Source: an uncultured Eubacteriales bacterium (GTDB lineage Bacteria; Bacillota; Clostridia; Oscillospirales; Oscillospiraceae). From it: 64,000 nt of DNA. The notes beneath the pieces were generated by a model. That model did no database searches and had not been told where the DNA came from. It was given only the letters and a program-made list of their open reading frames with translations. The position numbers and the translations under genes were made by a program. Within the stretch, counting starts at the first letter, position 1. Every line of letters begins with the position of its first letter. The DNA lies in contig UQZJ01000013.1 in NCBI GenBank assembly GCA_900545495.1, positions 1 through 64,000 on the forward strand. Direction: 5' to 3'. Positions 16,045-23,695 of this stretch are shown here, one piece after another.

Positions 16045-16737
16045 ATGTTTAGAGGTAAGAAGTATCAGGAAAGCGCCAAGCAGATCGATAAGGCCACGCT
16101 GTATGATCCCAAGGAGGGTCTGGAGCTGATCTGCAAGACTGCCAGCGCTAAGTTCGATGAGACCGTCGAGCTCCACGTCAAGCTGGGTGTTGACTCCCGT
16201 CACGCCGACCAGCAGGTCCGCGGCGCCATCGTGCTGCCCAACGGTACCGGTAAGTCCGTCCGCGTGCTGGTGTTCGCCAAGGGCGACAAGGCCGAGGCTG
16301 CCAAGGCCGCCGGCGCCGACTATGTGGGCGAGATGGATCTGGTCGAGAAGATCCAGAAGGAGAATTGGTTCGACTTCGACGTCGTCGTCGCCACCCCCGA
16401 CATGATGGGTGTCGTCGGCCGTCTGGGTAAGGTGCTGGGCCCCAAGGGTCTGATGCCCTCCCCCAAGTCCGGCACCGTGACCCCCGACGCCGCCAAGGCC
16501 GTGCAGGAGGCGAAGGCCGGTAAGGTCGAGTACCGTCTGGACAAGACCAACATCATCCACTGCCCCATCGGCAAGGTTTCCTTCGGTGCTGACAAGCTGT
16601 TTGAGAACTACTCCGCTCTCATCGGCGCCATCATCAAGGCCAAGCCCGCCGCTGCCAAGGGCCAGTATATCAAGTCCTGCGTGGCTGCTTCCACCATGGG
16701 CCCCGGCGTGAAGATGAACGCCAACAAGCAGCTGTAA
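16045..16737 (+). CDS. rplA: 50S ribosomal protein L1
   Basis: A 230-residue L1, the mobile stalk protein that also represses its own operon. Motifs include GTGKSVRVLVFAKG, GRLGKVLGPKGLMPSPKSGTVT and NYSALIGAIIKAKP. Start is ATG 16045 with AAGGAGG upstream; a longer frame from 16015 overlaps rplK and is not used. An internal promoter and the L10 leader follow its stop. Confidence 0.97.
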   Translation: MFRGKKYQESAKQIDKATLYDPKEGLELICKTASAKFDETVELHVKLGVDSRHADQQVRGAIVLPNGTGKSVRVLVFAKGDKAEAAKAAGADYVGEMDLVEKIQKENWFDFDVVVATPDMMGVVGRLGKVLGPKGLMPSPKSGTVTPDAAKAVQEAKAGKVEYRLDKTNIIHCPIGKVSFGADKLFENYSALIGAIIKAKPAAAKGQYIKSCVAASTMGPGVKMNANKQL

Positions 16738-16765
16738 AAAAGCTGGAAAAACCGTTATCTTAGGC

Positions 16766-16794
16766 TTGACAAGCTGTGAAGCCTTGGATATAAT
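16766..16794 (+). promoter_or_regulatory. Consensus promoter of rplJL
   Basis: TTGACA (16766-16771), 17-base spacer, TATAAT (16789-16794): a perfect consensus promoter right after rplA, giving rplJ-rplL separate transcription. Confidence 0.9.
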
Positions 16795-16800
16795 ATTGGT

Positions 16801-16915
16801 TGCGTTCCAAAGACAGCAGGTGGCGTAAGCCGTAAATCCTGCCGAGGATGGCACATCGTTATGATTGCTTTACCGTCCTCATGTCCTTTGGCATGGGGAC
16901 GGTTTCCTTTTTATC
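16801..16915 (+). ncRNA. Ribosomal protein L10 leader with attenuator
   Basis: The 5' UTR of rplJL has the L10-leader pattern (CCAAAGACAGCAGGTGGC, then AATCCTGCCGAGG) by which L10(L12)4 recognises its own mRNA. It ends in a terminator-like hairpin, 16872-16883 with 16892-16903, and a T-rich run, consistent with attenuation. Confidence 0.85.
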
Positions 16916-16953
16916 GAACGCACCGACAATTCTGACGGAGGTGAAAACAAAGA

Positions 16954-17463
16954 ATGCCCAACGCAAAGGTTCTGTCTGAAAAGCAGGCGATCGTGGCGGC
17001 GCTGACCGAAAAGCTGCAGAACGCAGCCGCCGGCGTCATCGTTGATTACAAGGGCATCACCGTGGCAGAGGATACCGCTCTGCGCGCTGAGTGCCGCAAC
17101 AACAACGTGGAATACGCTGTCATCAAGAACACCCTGCTGCGTTTCGCTTTCAACAACTGCGGTATGAGCGAACTGGATGAGCAGCTCAACGGTACCACTT
17201 CTCTGGCTATCTGTGCTGATGATCCCGTCGCCCCCGCACGCGTGATCGCGGATTACGCCAAGAAGCTGAAGGATAAGTTCGAGATCAAGGGCGGCTTCAT
17301 GGACGGCAAGGTCGTCTCCATGGAGACTGTCAATGCTCTGGCTTCCATCCCCGCGCTGCCCGTGCTGCAGGCACAGGTCCTGGGTACCATGCTGGCTCCC
17401 ATTTCTGGCCTGGCTTGCGTGCTGAAGCAGATCGCCGAGAAGAACGGCGCTGCTGCCGAGTAA
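16954..17463 (+). CDS. rplJ: 50S ribosomal protein L10
   Basis: A 169-residue L10, base of the L7/L12 stalk. N-terminal domain MPNAKVLSEKQAIVAALTEKLQ, GVIVDYKGITVAEDTALR and IKNTLLRFAF are typical; the C-terminal helix that binds L12 dimers (LASIPALPVLQAQVLGTMLAPISGLACVLKQIAEK) is present. GGAGG upstream of ATG. Controlled by the L10 leader just before it. Confidence 0.97.
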   Translation: MPNAKVLSEKQAIVAALTEKLQNAAAGVIVDYKGITVAEDTALRAECRNNNVEYAVIKNTLLRFAFNNCGMSELDEQLNGTTSLAICADDPVAPARVIADYAKKLKDKFEIKGGFMDGKVVSMETVNALASIPALPVLQAQVLGTMLAPISGLACVLKQIAEKNGAAAE

Positions 17464-17538
17464 ATCGGCTCCCTGACCCCCGCGGGCGGCAGGCCCGCAC
17501 ACACTTTACAAAAATCTCACAAATAGGAGGCTATCACA

Positions 17539-17910
17539 ATGTCTGAGAAGATTACTGCTATGATCGAAGAGATCAAGGGTTTGACCGTTCTGGAGCTGTC
17601 CGAGCTGGTACACGCTCTGGAGGAGGAGTTCGGCGTTTCCGCCGCCGCCATGGCTGCTCCCGCTGCCGGCGCTGCTGCTCCCGCTGCTGAGGAGAAGACC
17701 GAGTTCGACGTGGTCCTGACCGGCTTTGACGCCGCTCAGAAGATCAAGGTCATCAAGGTCGTCCGCGAGATCTGCGGTCTGGGTCTGGCTGAGGCCAAGG
17801 CTGCTGTCGAGGGCGCTCCCCACACCCTGAAGGAGGCTCTGTCCAAGGACGACGCCGAGGCCATGAAGAAGCAGGTCGAAGAGGTCGGCGGCAAGGTCGA
17901 GCTAAAGTAA
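17539..17910 (+). CDS. rplL: 50S ribosomal protein L7/L12
   Basis: A 123-residue L7/L12. N-terminal dimerisation part (to about 35), Ala/Pro-rich hinge AAAMAAPAAGAAAPAAEEK, and the C-terminal domain FDVVLTGFDAAQKIKVIKVVREICGLGLAEAKAAVE that recruits translational GTPases. AGGAGG before ATG. Followed by a strong terminator. Confidence 0.97.
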   Translation: MSEKITAMIEEIKGLTVLELSELVHALEEEFGVSAAAMAAPAAGAAAPAAEEKTEFDVVLTGFDAAQKIKVIKVVREICGLGLAEAKAAVEGAPHTLKEALSKDDAEAMKKQVEEVGGKVELK

Positions 17911-17925
17911 GTTTCTTACACAGTG

Positions 17926-17958
17926 AAAAAAGAGAGACGCAACGCGTCTCTCTTTTTT
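17926..17958 (+). terminator. Terminator of the ribosomal protein operon
   Basis: Arms AAAAAAGAGAGACGC / GCGTCTCTCTTTTTT with a 3-base loop. Confidence 0.92.
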
Positions 17959-17974
17959 TGTCCATCGCGGTCAT

Positions 17975-17992
17975 TGTCCCGATTTCGGGACA
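17975..17992. promoter_or_regulatory. Perfect palindrome before microORF
   Basis: TGTCCCGA-TT-TCGGGACA, an 18-base operator-like palindrome 83 bases upstream of the microORF start. TTGTCC at its left edge could be a -35 box, but no well-spaced -10 is visible. Confidence 0.45.
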
Positions 17993-18074
17993 CATCCTCT
18001 GATAAGCTGGGTACAACGAAACAAAGAGCCGTGCGCCCCTGACGGGGACGCGGCCAGACAGAGGAGGGGATCGT

Positions 18075-18164
18075 ATGACTGCTATTTCCGTGATCTGCAC
18101 CATGTGCGGCGCCGCCGCACTGTCCAAGGGCATCCTGAAGGCAATTGAGTACATTGGGCGCTGA
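18075..18164 (+). CDS. 29-residue microprotein of unknown function
   Basis: A short frame beginning MTAISVICTMCGAAALSKG and ending IEYIGR. AGGAGG sits seven bases before the ATG, an ideal site. The peptide is mildly hydrophobic, carries a C-x-x-C pair (residues 8 and 11) and could form one short helix. It sits between the rplL terminator and the promoter of the next operon, in a transcription unit of its own. I do not recognise it; it may encode a small regulatory or membrane peptide, or be a spurious frame. The ribosome site and intergenic location are the only support. Confidence 0.45.
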   Translation: MTAISVICTMCGAAALSKGILKAIEYIGR

Positions 18165-18171
18165 ATGTCCG

Positions 18172-18200
18172 TTGACAACCGCTTTCTCGTTCTATATAAT
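18172..18200 (+). promoter_or_regulatory. Consensus promoter of the alpha-oxoamine synthase operon
   Basis: TTGACA (18172-18177), 17-base spacer, TATAAT (18195-18200). The following 80-base AT-rich leader carries CATATGTAATATG-like symmetric words of unknown meaning. Confidence 0.9.
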
Positions 18201-18284
18201 ATTTTTCATAAAAAAATATGACATACGCGGAAATAAAAGTTCCATATGTAATATGCTATATTAGAGCGAGAAAGGAAATCGTCT

Positions 18285-19469
18285 ATGGATATTTTTGAGA
18301 AATGTTATGCGCCCTCGCTGGCCGGTGAGCTGAAGGAGAAGGGGGTGTACCCCTACTTCCACGCACTCCAGTCCCGGCAGGACGTGGAGGTGATGATGGA
18401 GGGCAAGCGCCGCATCATGCTGGGCTCCAACAACTATCTGGGCCTGACCACCGATCCGGTGGTGGTGGAGGCGGGCATCAAGGCACTGGAGCAGTACGGC
18501 ACCGGCTGCTCCGGCTCCCGGTTCCTCAACGGCACGCTGGAGATGCATCTGGAGCTGGAGGACGCGCTGGCCAAGTTCCTGCGTAAGCCCGGCGTGGTCA
18601 CCTTCGGCACCGGCTTCCAGTCCAACGTGGGCATCATCTCCGCGCTGGTGGGACGCCACGACTATGTGATCTGCGACCGGGAGAACCACGCCAGCATCTA
18701 CGCCGGGTGCCAGATGTCCTACGGCAAGATGCTGCGCTATCGCCACAGCGACATGGCGGAGCTGGAGAAGTGCCTCCAGCGCGTGCCGGAGACGGCGGGC
18801 GCACTGATCGTCACCGACGGCGTATTCTCCATGGGCGGCGACATTGCCAAGCTGCCGGAGATCTGCGCGCTGGCGGAGAAGTACGGCGCACGGGTGATGG
18901 TGGATGATGCCCACGGCTTGGGCGTGCTGGGCGAGGGCGGCCGCGGTACCGCCAGCTACTTCGGTCTGGAGGACAAGGTGGACGTGTACATGGGTACGTT
19001 CTCCAAGTCACTGGCGTCACTGGGCGGCTACATGGCCGCATCCACGGAGGTGGCGGAGTATGTGCGCCACGCCTCCCGGCCCTTCATCTTCTCGGCGTCT
19101 ATCCCGCCGGCCAACTGCGCCACGGCGCTGGCGGCGCTGCACGAGCTGGAGCGGCGTCCGGAGCTGCCGGAGCGTCTGCGCCAGCTGAGTATCTACGCCC
19201 GGAAGGGCATGACGGCGCGGGGGCTGACCATCCGTCCCTCGGCGCTGGAGGCGCCTACGCCCATCATCCCTATCTACACCTACGAGACGTACCGCACCCT
19301 GCGTGTGGCGGCGGATATCTACGACCGGGGCGTGTATGTGAATCCCACGCTGCCGCCGGCCACGCCGGAGGGCGAGGCGCTGCTGCGTACCAGCTACATG
19401 GCCACCCATACGGAGGCGCTGCTGGACGAGGCTATGGATATTATCGGTGAGGTGATGGCCCATGAATAA
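18285..19469 (+). CDS. Alpha-oxoamine synthase (serine palmitoyltransferase/KBL-like)
   Basis: A 394-residue PLP enzyme of the alpha-oxoamine synthase family, which condenses an amino acid with an acyl-CoA and releases CO2. Family marks: NNYLGLTTDPVVVEA, GTGCSGSRFLNGT, DRENHASIYAG, VDDAHGLGVLGEGGRG (PLP-ring Asp/His) and GTFSKSLASLGGYMA with the Schiff-base Lys. The TFSKSLASLGG form is closer to bacterial serine palmitoyltransferase than to KBL or BioF, which have TLGKA-type sequences there. It overlaps the downstream SDR gene by 8 bases, as expected for a condensation-reduction pair (3-keto product then reduction). No biotin or threonine genes adjoin. Substrates are inference; KBL or another AOS remains possible. 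Confidence 0.82.
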   Translation: MDIFEKCYAPSLAGELKEKGVYPYFHALQSRQDVEVMMEGKRRIMLGSNNYLGLTTDPVVVEAGIKALEQYGTGCSGSRFLNGTLEMHLELEDALAKFLRKPGVVTFGTGFQSNVGIISALVGRHDYVICDRENHASIYAGCQMSYGKMLRYRHSDMAELEKCLQRVPETAGALIVTDGVFSMGGDIAKLPEICALAEKYGARVMVDDAHGLGVLGEGGRGTASYFGLEDKVDVYMGTFSKSLASLGGYMAASTEVAEYVRHASRPFIFSASIPPANCATALAALHELERRPELPERLRQLSIYARKGMTARGLTIRPSALEAPTPIIPIYTYETYRTLRVAADIYDRGVYVNPTLPPATPEGEALLRTSYMATHTEALLDEAMDIIGEVMAHE

Positions 19470-20259
19470 CCGCGTTGCCATCGTCACCGGCGGTACCTCC
19501 GGCATCGGGCGCGCCACGGCGCTGGCACTGAAGGAAGCAGGCTGCACGGTGTACGAGCTGTCCCGCCGCGCACAGGGCGTGGAGGGACTGCACCACATCG
19601 CCGCCGACGTGACGAAGGAGGAGACCATCCGCGCCGCCGTGGCGGAGATCATGGCGCGGGAGGGACGCATCGACATTCTGGTGAACAACGCGGGCTTCGG
19701 CATCTCCGGCGCGGTGGAGTTCACCGACACGGCGGACGCCAAGGCACTGTTCGACGTGAACTTCTTCGGTATGGTCAGCATGAACCGCGTGGTGGTACCC
19801 ATCATGCGCGAGGCGGGGCATGGCCGCATCGTGAACCTCAGCTCCGTGGCGGCGCCGGTACCCATTCCATTCCAGACCTATTACTCCGCCACCAAGGCGG
19901 CGGTGAACGCCTACACTATGGCGCTGGCCAACGAGCTGCGTCCCTTTGGCGTGACGGTATGTGCTGTGATGCCCGGTGACATCCACACCGGCTTCACGGC
20001 GGCCCGCCGGAAGATCGGGGAGGGGGACGACATCTATCAGGGACGCATCGGCCGTTCCGTGGCTCGGATGGAGCACGACGAGGAGACGGGCATGGACCCC
20101 GCCAAGGCCGGCGGCTACATCGCCAAGGTAGCCCTGCGGGAGGGGAACCGCCACCCGTTGTACGCCATCCGCTTCGACTATAAGTTCTTCGTGTTTCTGA
20201 CGAAGGTGCTGCCGGCACGCTTCTTGAACTGGCTCATCTATCAGCTCTACGGGAAATAA
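19462..20259 (+). CDS. Short-chain dehydrogenase/reductase
   Basis: A 265-residue classical SDR, NAD(P)H-dependent. TGGTSGIGRAT (residues 9-19) binds cofactor, NNAGFG is the structural motif, and Ser in NLSSVA with YYSATK forms the catalytic triad. The C-terminus (FFVFLTKVLPARFLNWLIYQLYG) is hydrophobic, as in membrane-associated 3-ketosphinganine reductases. Translationally coupled to the alpha-oxoamine synthase gene, so reduction of its 3-keto product is the natural guess. Followed by a terminator. Confidence 0.85.
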   Translation: MNNRVAIVTGGTSGIGRATALALKEAGCTVYELSRRAQGVEGLHHIAADVTKEETIRAAVAEIMAREGRIDILVNNAGFGISGAVEFTDTADAKALFDVNFFGMVSMNRVVVPIMREAGHGRIVNLSSVAAPVPIPFQTYYSATKAAVNAYTMALANELRPFGVTVCAVMPGDIHTGFTAARRKIGEGDDIYQGRIGRSVARMEHDEETGMDPAKAGGYIAKVALREGNRHPLYAIRFDYKFFVFLTKVLPARFLNWLIYQLYGK

Positions 20260-20261
20260 AC

Positions 20262-20296
20262 AAAAGCATCGCACTCCAACGGAGTGCGATGCTTTT
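20262..20296. terminator. Terminator between convergent SDR and tcdA
   Basis: Perfect 16-bp arms (20262-20277 with 20281-20296) with A- and T-runs at the ends; serves both strands. Confidence 0.92.
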
Positions 20297-20320
20297 TTGC
20301 GGTATAAGAAGCGGTGCGGC

Positions 20321-21046
20321 TTACGGGATCATGCCCGTGCCGTCGATCAGGTCGCGGATTACCACGCTGCCCATCAGCAGCCCCGCAGTGGCGGGCACCC
20401 ACGCCACACTGGCGGGGACGGAGCGCCGTCCGGGAGGTGGCGCCTCCAGCTGCTGGGTCTCGGCGGGCTGCTCCGGACTGAACACCACCTTCAGATGGTG
20501 GATGTCCCGGGCCCGCAGCTCCTTGCGCATGACGCGGGCCAGCGGGCAGCCGGAGGTCTTGGAGATATCCGTCACCTGCAGCAGCGTGGGGTCCAGCTTG
20601 TTGCCGGTGCCAAGTGCCGTCAGGATGGGGATACGCCGCAGACGAGCCTGCTCGATCAGATCCAGCTTGCAGCTGACCAGATCAATGGCATCCACGATGT
20701 AGTCGTAGTGGGCGGTGAAGAACTCGTCGCGGTGGGCGGCGTCGTAGGTGGCGCAGACGGGGTGTACCCGCAGGTCGGGGTTGATGTCCAGACAGCGGCG
20801 GGCTGCCGCCTCGGCCTTGTACTGCCCCACGGTGGAGTGCAGCGCGTACAGCTGTCGGTTGATATTGGTCAGCGACAGCGTATCCTGATCCACCAGCGTC
20901 AGCTCGCCCACGCCGCTGCGGGCCAGACACTCGGCGGCATAGCTGCCCACGCCGCCCAGACCGAATACGATCACATGGCAGCGGGAGAGCTTGTCCAGCG
21001 CGTCAGCGCCCAGCAGCATCTGTGTGCGCAGAAACGCCTCGTTCAT
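20321..21046 (-). CDS. tcdA: tRNA threonylcarbamoyladenosine dehydratase (TcdA/CsdL)
   Basis: A 241-residue ThiF/E1-like ATP-dependent enzyme that cyclises t6A37 of tRNA to ct6A. ATP site VFGLGGVGSYAAECLARSG (about 28-46), VDQDTLSLTNINRQ with the Arg that contacts ATP, DAIDLVSCK, and the family tail ending AGLLMGSVVIRDL. Four bases separate its start from the stop of the foldase gene upstream, so the two probably share the promoter at 22675. Confidence 0.9.
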   Translation of the reverse strand: MNEAFLRTQMLLGADALDKLSRCHVIVFGLGGVGSYAAECLARSGVGELTLVDQDTLSLTNINRQLYALHSTVGQYKAEAAARRCLDINPDLRVHPVCATYDAAHRDEFFTAHYDYIVDAIDLVSCKLDLIEQARLRRIPILTALGTGNKLDPTLLQVTDISKTSGCPLARVMRKELRARDIHHLKVVFSPEQPAETQQLEAPPPGRRSVPASVAWVPATAGLLMGSVVIRDLIDGTGMIP

Positions 21047-21050
21047 GGTG

Positions 21051-22616
21051 TCAGCCGACGTCCTTCATGCCGTCCAGCTCCTGGGTGTTGGCCTGCTCGA
21101 GCAGAGACTCTGTCCAGGTGTTGTAATCCTCGCTGGCCTTGTGGTTCTCCACGGCCACCTGCCACGCGGGTACATCCTGCCCCACGAAGTACATGACGTG
21201 GTAGCCGGTGTAGCTGCCCTCGTTATAGACAATGCCGGTGTCGCCGGTTTTACGGGCGGGATCGAAGCACCAGTCGTTGAACTCGGCGACCATCTGGCCC
21301 TTGGTGATCTTGGTGTACAGGCCGCCCTTGGTGTTGGAGCCGCCGTCCTCGCTGAGCTCGTTGGCCAGCGCGGCAAAGGCATCCTCCGTGCCGGCGGTGG
21401 CCTGCCACTGTGCCAGCGCGTCCTCAGCCTTGGCCTTAGCGCCGTCCTTCAGCGCCTGCAGATCGGCGTCATAGGTCTCGGAGTCCTTGTCCAGAGAGGA
21501 GCTGTCCACGAGGAACAGAATGTGGCGCACGTCCACGGTGTTGTACTCCTCGCGGCCGATGGAGCGGAAGACCACCACATAGCTGTTGGGGTCATCCTCC
21601 ACAACGGCGCCCTCGCCGGCGGTGCGGGCGCTGTCGAACACCCATGCGCTCATGGCGGAGCCATCGTTGGAGCCGGCGTCCACGCTGCCGTAGCTGCCCA
21701 GATCCTTGAGATCCTCGGAGATCTCAGCCAGACTCTCACCGTTCTGATAGCGCGCCAGCGCAGCCTTGGCAGCAGCGGCGGCAGCGTTCTTGGCGGCGGC
21801 GGACTCCTCCTCCGTAGGCTGGACGGTGTTGCCGTCCGCGTCGGTGGTGGAGGGGGCGCTGCCCTTGAAGTAGATATACTCATAGGAGGCCACATCGAAG
21901 GTGGCGGGATGCTCCTGATAATCAGCCTCCAACTCGTCGACGGTGTAGGTCAGGCTCTCCTCATAGTGCTGCATATAGTGGGAGGCGACCTCATCGGCGG
22001 TCAGCATCTCCTCGAACAGACTGGGGGTCATGCCCTGCCCGTAAGCCAGCTTCAAATAGGACTTGAGGGAGTAGCCCTCGGGCTTGAGGGACTCCTTCAG
22101 ACTGCTGATGGTCTCCTGTACCTCGGCCTTTATCGCGTCATCAGCGCCCATGCCGTTGGCCTCAGCCGCCTTGACGACCATGGCGCGGAGGGACAGCTGC
22201 TTGACGGCGTACTCCTTCAGGAACTGATCCCAGGTAACGTCGCCCTCGTCGGTGACCTGCAGCAGCATTTTGGCGGTGTCGTTCATGACCTGGTCGGTCA
22301 GGGGCTTGGAGTTATCCAGACCGTAGTAGCCGGCCTGTGCGATGCTGTTTGCCAGACCGCGGTAGTAGTAGTTCACCTGTGCCACGGTGTAATTCTGACC
22401 GTCGATGGTGACGGCGTCGGGGTCGCGGTACAGGACGCCGGACTTCACCACCAGCAGCAAAGCGGCCACCACCACGAATACCACGGCGATGGTACCATAC
22501 AGACGGTTGGCCTTGCGCTGCTTGGCCTTCTCCTCCGCCTCGCGGATGGCCTTGGGGTCCTTGATGCCCTGACTGGCCAGCTCCTGGCGGTTCTTCTTTT
22601 CTCTTGATGCGCTCAT
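21051..22616 (-). CDS. Membrane-anchored parvulin-type peptidyl-prolyl isomerase/foldase
   Basis: A 521-residue PrsA/SurA-like foldase. A charged cytoplasmic N-terminus (about 1-40, EKKNRQELASQGIKDPKAIREAEEKAKQRKANRL region) leads to one membrane helix (about 42-62), so it is anchored by a signal anchor rather than a lipobox. A SurA-N-like helical part follows, an Ala-rich insertion, and a parvulin domain at the C-terminal side (VDVRHILFLV ... EDAFAALANELSEDGGSNTKGGLYTKITKGQMVAEFNDWCFD). Start is ATG 22616 with GAGAGG upstream; the frame extends to 22703 without support. It should assist folding of exported proteins such as the large surface proteins of this window. Confidence 0.87.
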   Translation of the reverse strand: MSASREKKNRQELASQGIKDPKAIREAEEKAKQRKANRLYGTIAVVFVVVAALLLVVKSGVLYRDPDAVTIDGQNYTVAQVNYYYRGLANSIAQAGYYGLDNSKPLTDQVMNDTAKMLLQVTDEGDVTWDQFLKEYAVKQLSLRAMVVKAAEANGMGADDAIKAEVQETISSLKESLKPEGYSLKSYLKLAYGQGMTPSLFEEMLTADEVASHYMQHYEESLTYTVDELEADYQEHPATFDVASYEYIYFKGSAPSTTDADGNTVQPTEEESAAAKNAAAAAAKAALARYQNGESLAEISEDLKDLGSYGSVDAGSNDGSAMSAWVFDSARTAGEGAVVEDDPNSYVVVFRSIGREEYNTVDVRHILFLVDSSSLDKDSETYDADLQALKDGAKAKAEDALAQWQATAGTEDAFAALANELSEDGGSNTKGGLYTKITKGQMVAEFNDWCFDPARKTGDTGIVYNEGSYTGYHVMYFVGQDVPAWQVAVENHKASEDYNTWTESLLEQANTQELDGMKDVG

Positions 22617-22674
22617 TTGTTTCATTCCTCTCAAAAACGGGCATAATACGCCCTTGGTGATAAAATGCCTGATT

Positions 22675-22703
22675 ATTATACCGGATATTAGACGGTTCTG
22701 CAA
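22675..22703 (-). promoter_or_regulatory. Promoter of the foldase-tcdA operon
   Basis: Minus-strand TTGCAG (22698-22703), 17-base spacer, TATAAT (22675-22680). Confidence 0.75.
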
Positions 22704-22792
22704 GGGGAAACTGCCGGGAATTTATGAATCTTCCGGAAAGAAACGGACGCCTTACCGGAAAATGACCCAGTTCGTGGGGGAAAAGCGGGAAA

Positions 22793-22824
22793 AGCGCCCC
22801 TCCGCCGAAAGGCGGAGGGGCGCT
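22793..22824 (-). terminator. Terminator of the 6S-like RNA
   Basis: Arms 22793-22806 with 22811-22824 and a GAAA/TTTC loop; on the minus strand followed by TTTTCCCGCTTTT. Confidence 0.85.
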
Positions 22825-23005
22825 CAGCGATGGGCAGCGGCCGCGTTATAACCTGCACAACTCGCAGGTGGGTCGTCTCCAACTGACTTTACTGCTTCCA
22901 ACTTCCAGCCGCACGATGCAGCCGGGAGGCCTGCAAACCATCTGTTGATCCGACGTCCCCTATAACCAATGTCAGGATAAAAAAAGACCGCTGCCCATCG
23001 CTGAG
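22823..23005 (-). ncRNA. ssrS: 6S RNA-like transcript (SsrS)
   Basis: A 183-base gene-free block closed by a perfect 18-bp stem (22823-22840 with 22988-23005). Read on the minus strand it has ATCCTGACATTGGTTATAGGGG near the 5' side and GGTTATAACGC near the 3' side, bracketing an internal region that could be the open bubble of 6S RNA, the mimic of an open promoter bound by sigma-A polymerase. Length, long closing stem and terminator immediately after it fit a Firmicutes 6S RNA. Strand is set by the terminator T-run. No covariance search was possible, so another structured RNA cannot be ruled out. Confidence 0.65.
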
Positions 23006-23104
23006 GGCGGACGCGGCGTACCGTGTCCGCCGGACTCTGCGTATCGTGCCGCTGTGCCGCCTGTCAGGTGCAGGCGGGAGCGAACGGTGAAAAGCGGCTG
23101 CTTC

Positions 23105-23401
23105 TCAGTCCTCGCCGTCCTCGTCGTCCATCAGCTGCTCCATGAACAGGTCGTAGACGCGATCCAGCTCCTCGTCGCTGTCCAGCGTGCTCAGCAGCTC
23201 CTCGCCGTTCTCCGTGATGGACTTCAGGATGACCAGACCGAACTCCTCCGCCTTGGCCTCATCCTCGTCCTCGTCTACCGTGGGGAAAAATGCCATATAC
23301 GTCTGGCCGTCCACCTCAATGGCGTCCACGTATTCCAATTCGATCTCGTTGCCGTCCTCATCGGTCAGGGTGATGAGATTGGGGCCGAATTCCTCGCTCA
23401 T
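23105..23401 (-). CDS. DUF1292-family acidic protein
   Basis: A 98-residue small acidic protein with the DUF1292 pattern: LITLTDEDGNEIELEYVDAIEVDGQTYMAFFP near the N-terminus and an Asp/Glu-rich tail (MEQLMDDEDGED). No signal or membrane segment. AAGGAGG seven bases before the ATG at 23401; upstream in-frame sequence is promoter. Function of the family is unknown; in other Firmicutes it sits near ruvX/yrzL, here near the 6S-like RNA. Confidence 0.88.
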   Translation of the reverse strand: MSEEFGPNLITLTDEDGNEIELEYVDAIEVDGQTYMAFFPTVDEDEDEAKAEEFGLVILKSITENGEELLSTLDSDEELDRVYDLFMEQLMDDEDGED

Positions 23402-23444
23402 GGGAGATCCTCCTTCGTTGTGGTGCCCCTGCCGGGGTGAGTAC

Positions 23445-23473
23445 ACTATAACGGTTTCGGCGGAAAAATGCAA
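23445..23473 (-). promoter_or_regulatory. Promoter of the DUF1292 gene
   Basis: Minus-strand TTGCAT (23468-23473), 17-base spacer, TATAGT (23445-23450). Confidence 0.65.
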
Positions 23474-23592
23474 GTGCAAATGACGAGATATTTCCGGCGC
23501 GGACGGACTGAAAATGCCGCAAAACGGGGAAAATGAATGGGTTTAATATTGTATGGGTATAATTTTTTCCGTAATTGGCAGGTTTTGAGGAG

Positions 23593-23621
23593 TTGACAGC
23601 TATGGTAAAATAACTTTTATA
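23593..23621 (+). promoter_or_regulatory. Promoter of the PBP1A gene
   Basis: TTGACA (23593-23598), 17-base spacer, TTTATA (23616-23621; TTATAG if the spacer is 18). About 75 bases before the start. Confidence 0.6.
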
Positions 23622-23695
23622 GTGGGTTTTTATGGAATTCCCTTGGGGAAGCTCCGAATTCCTGCTGAATAACAGAGAAAGGAAGGTGCCCTGTG

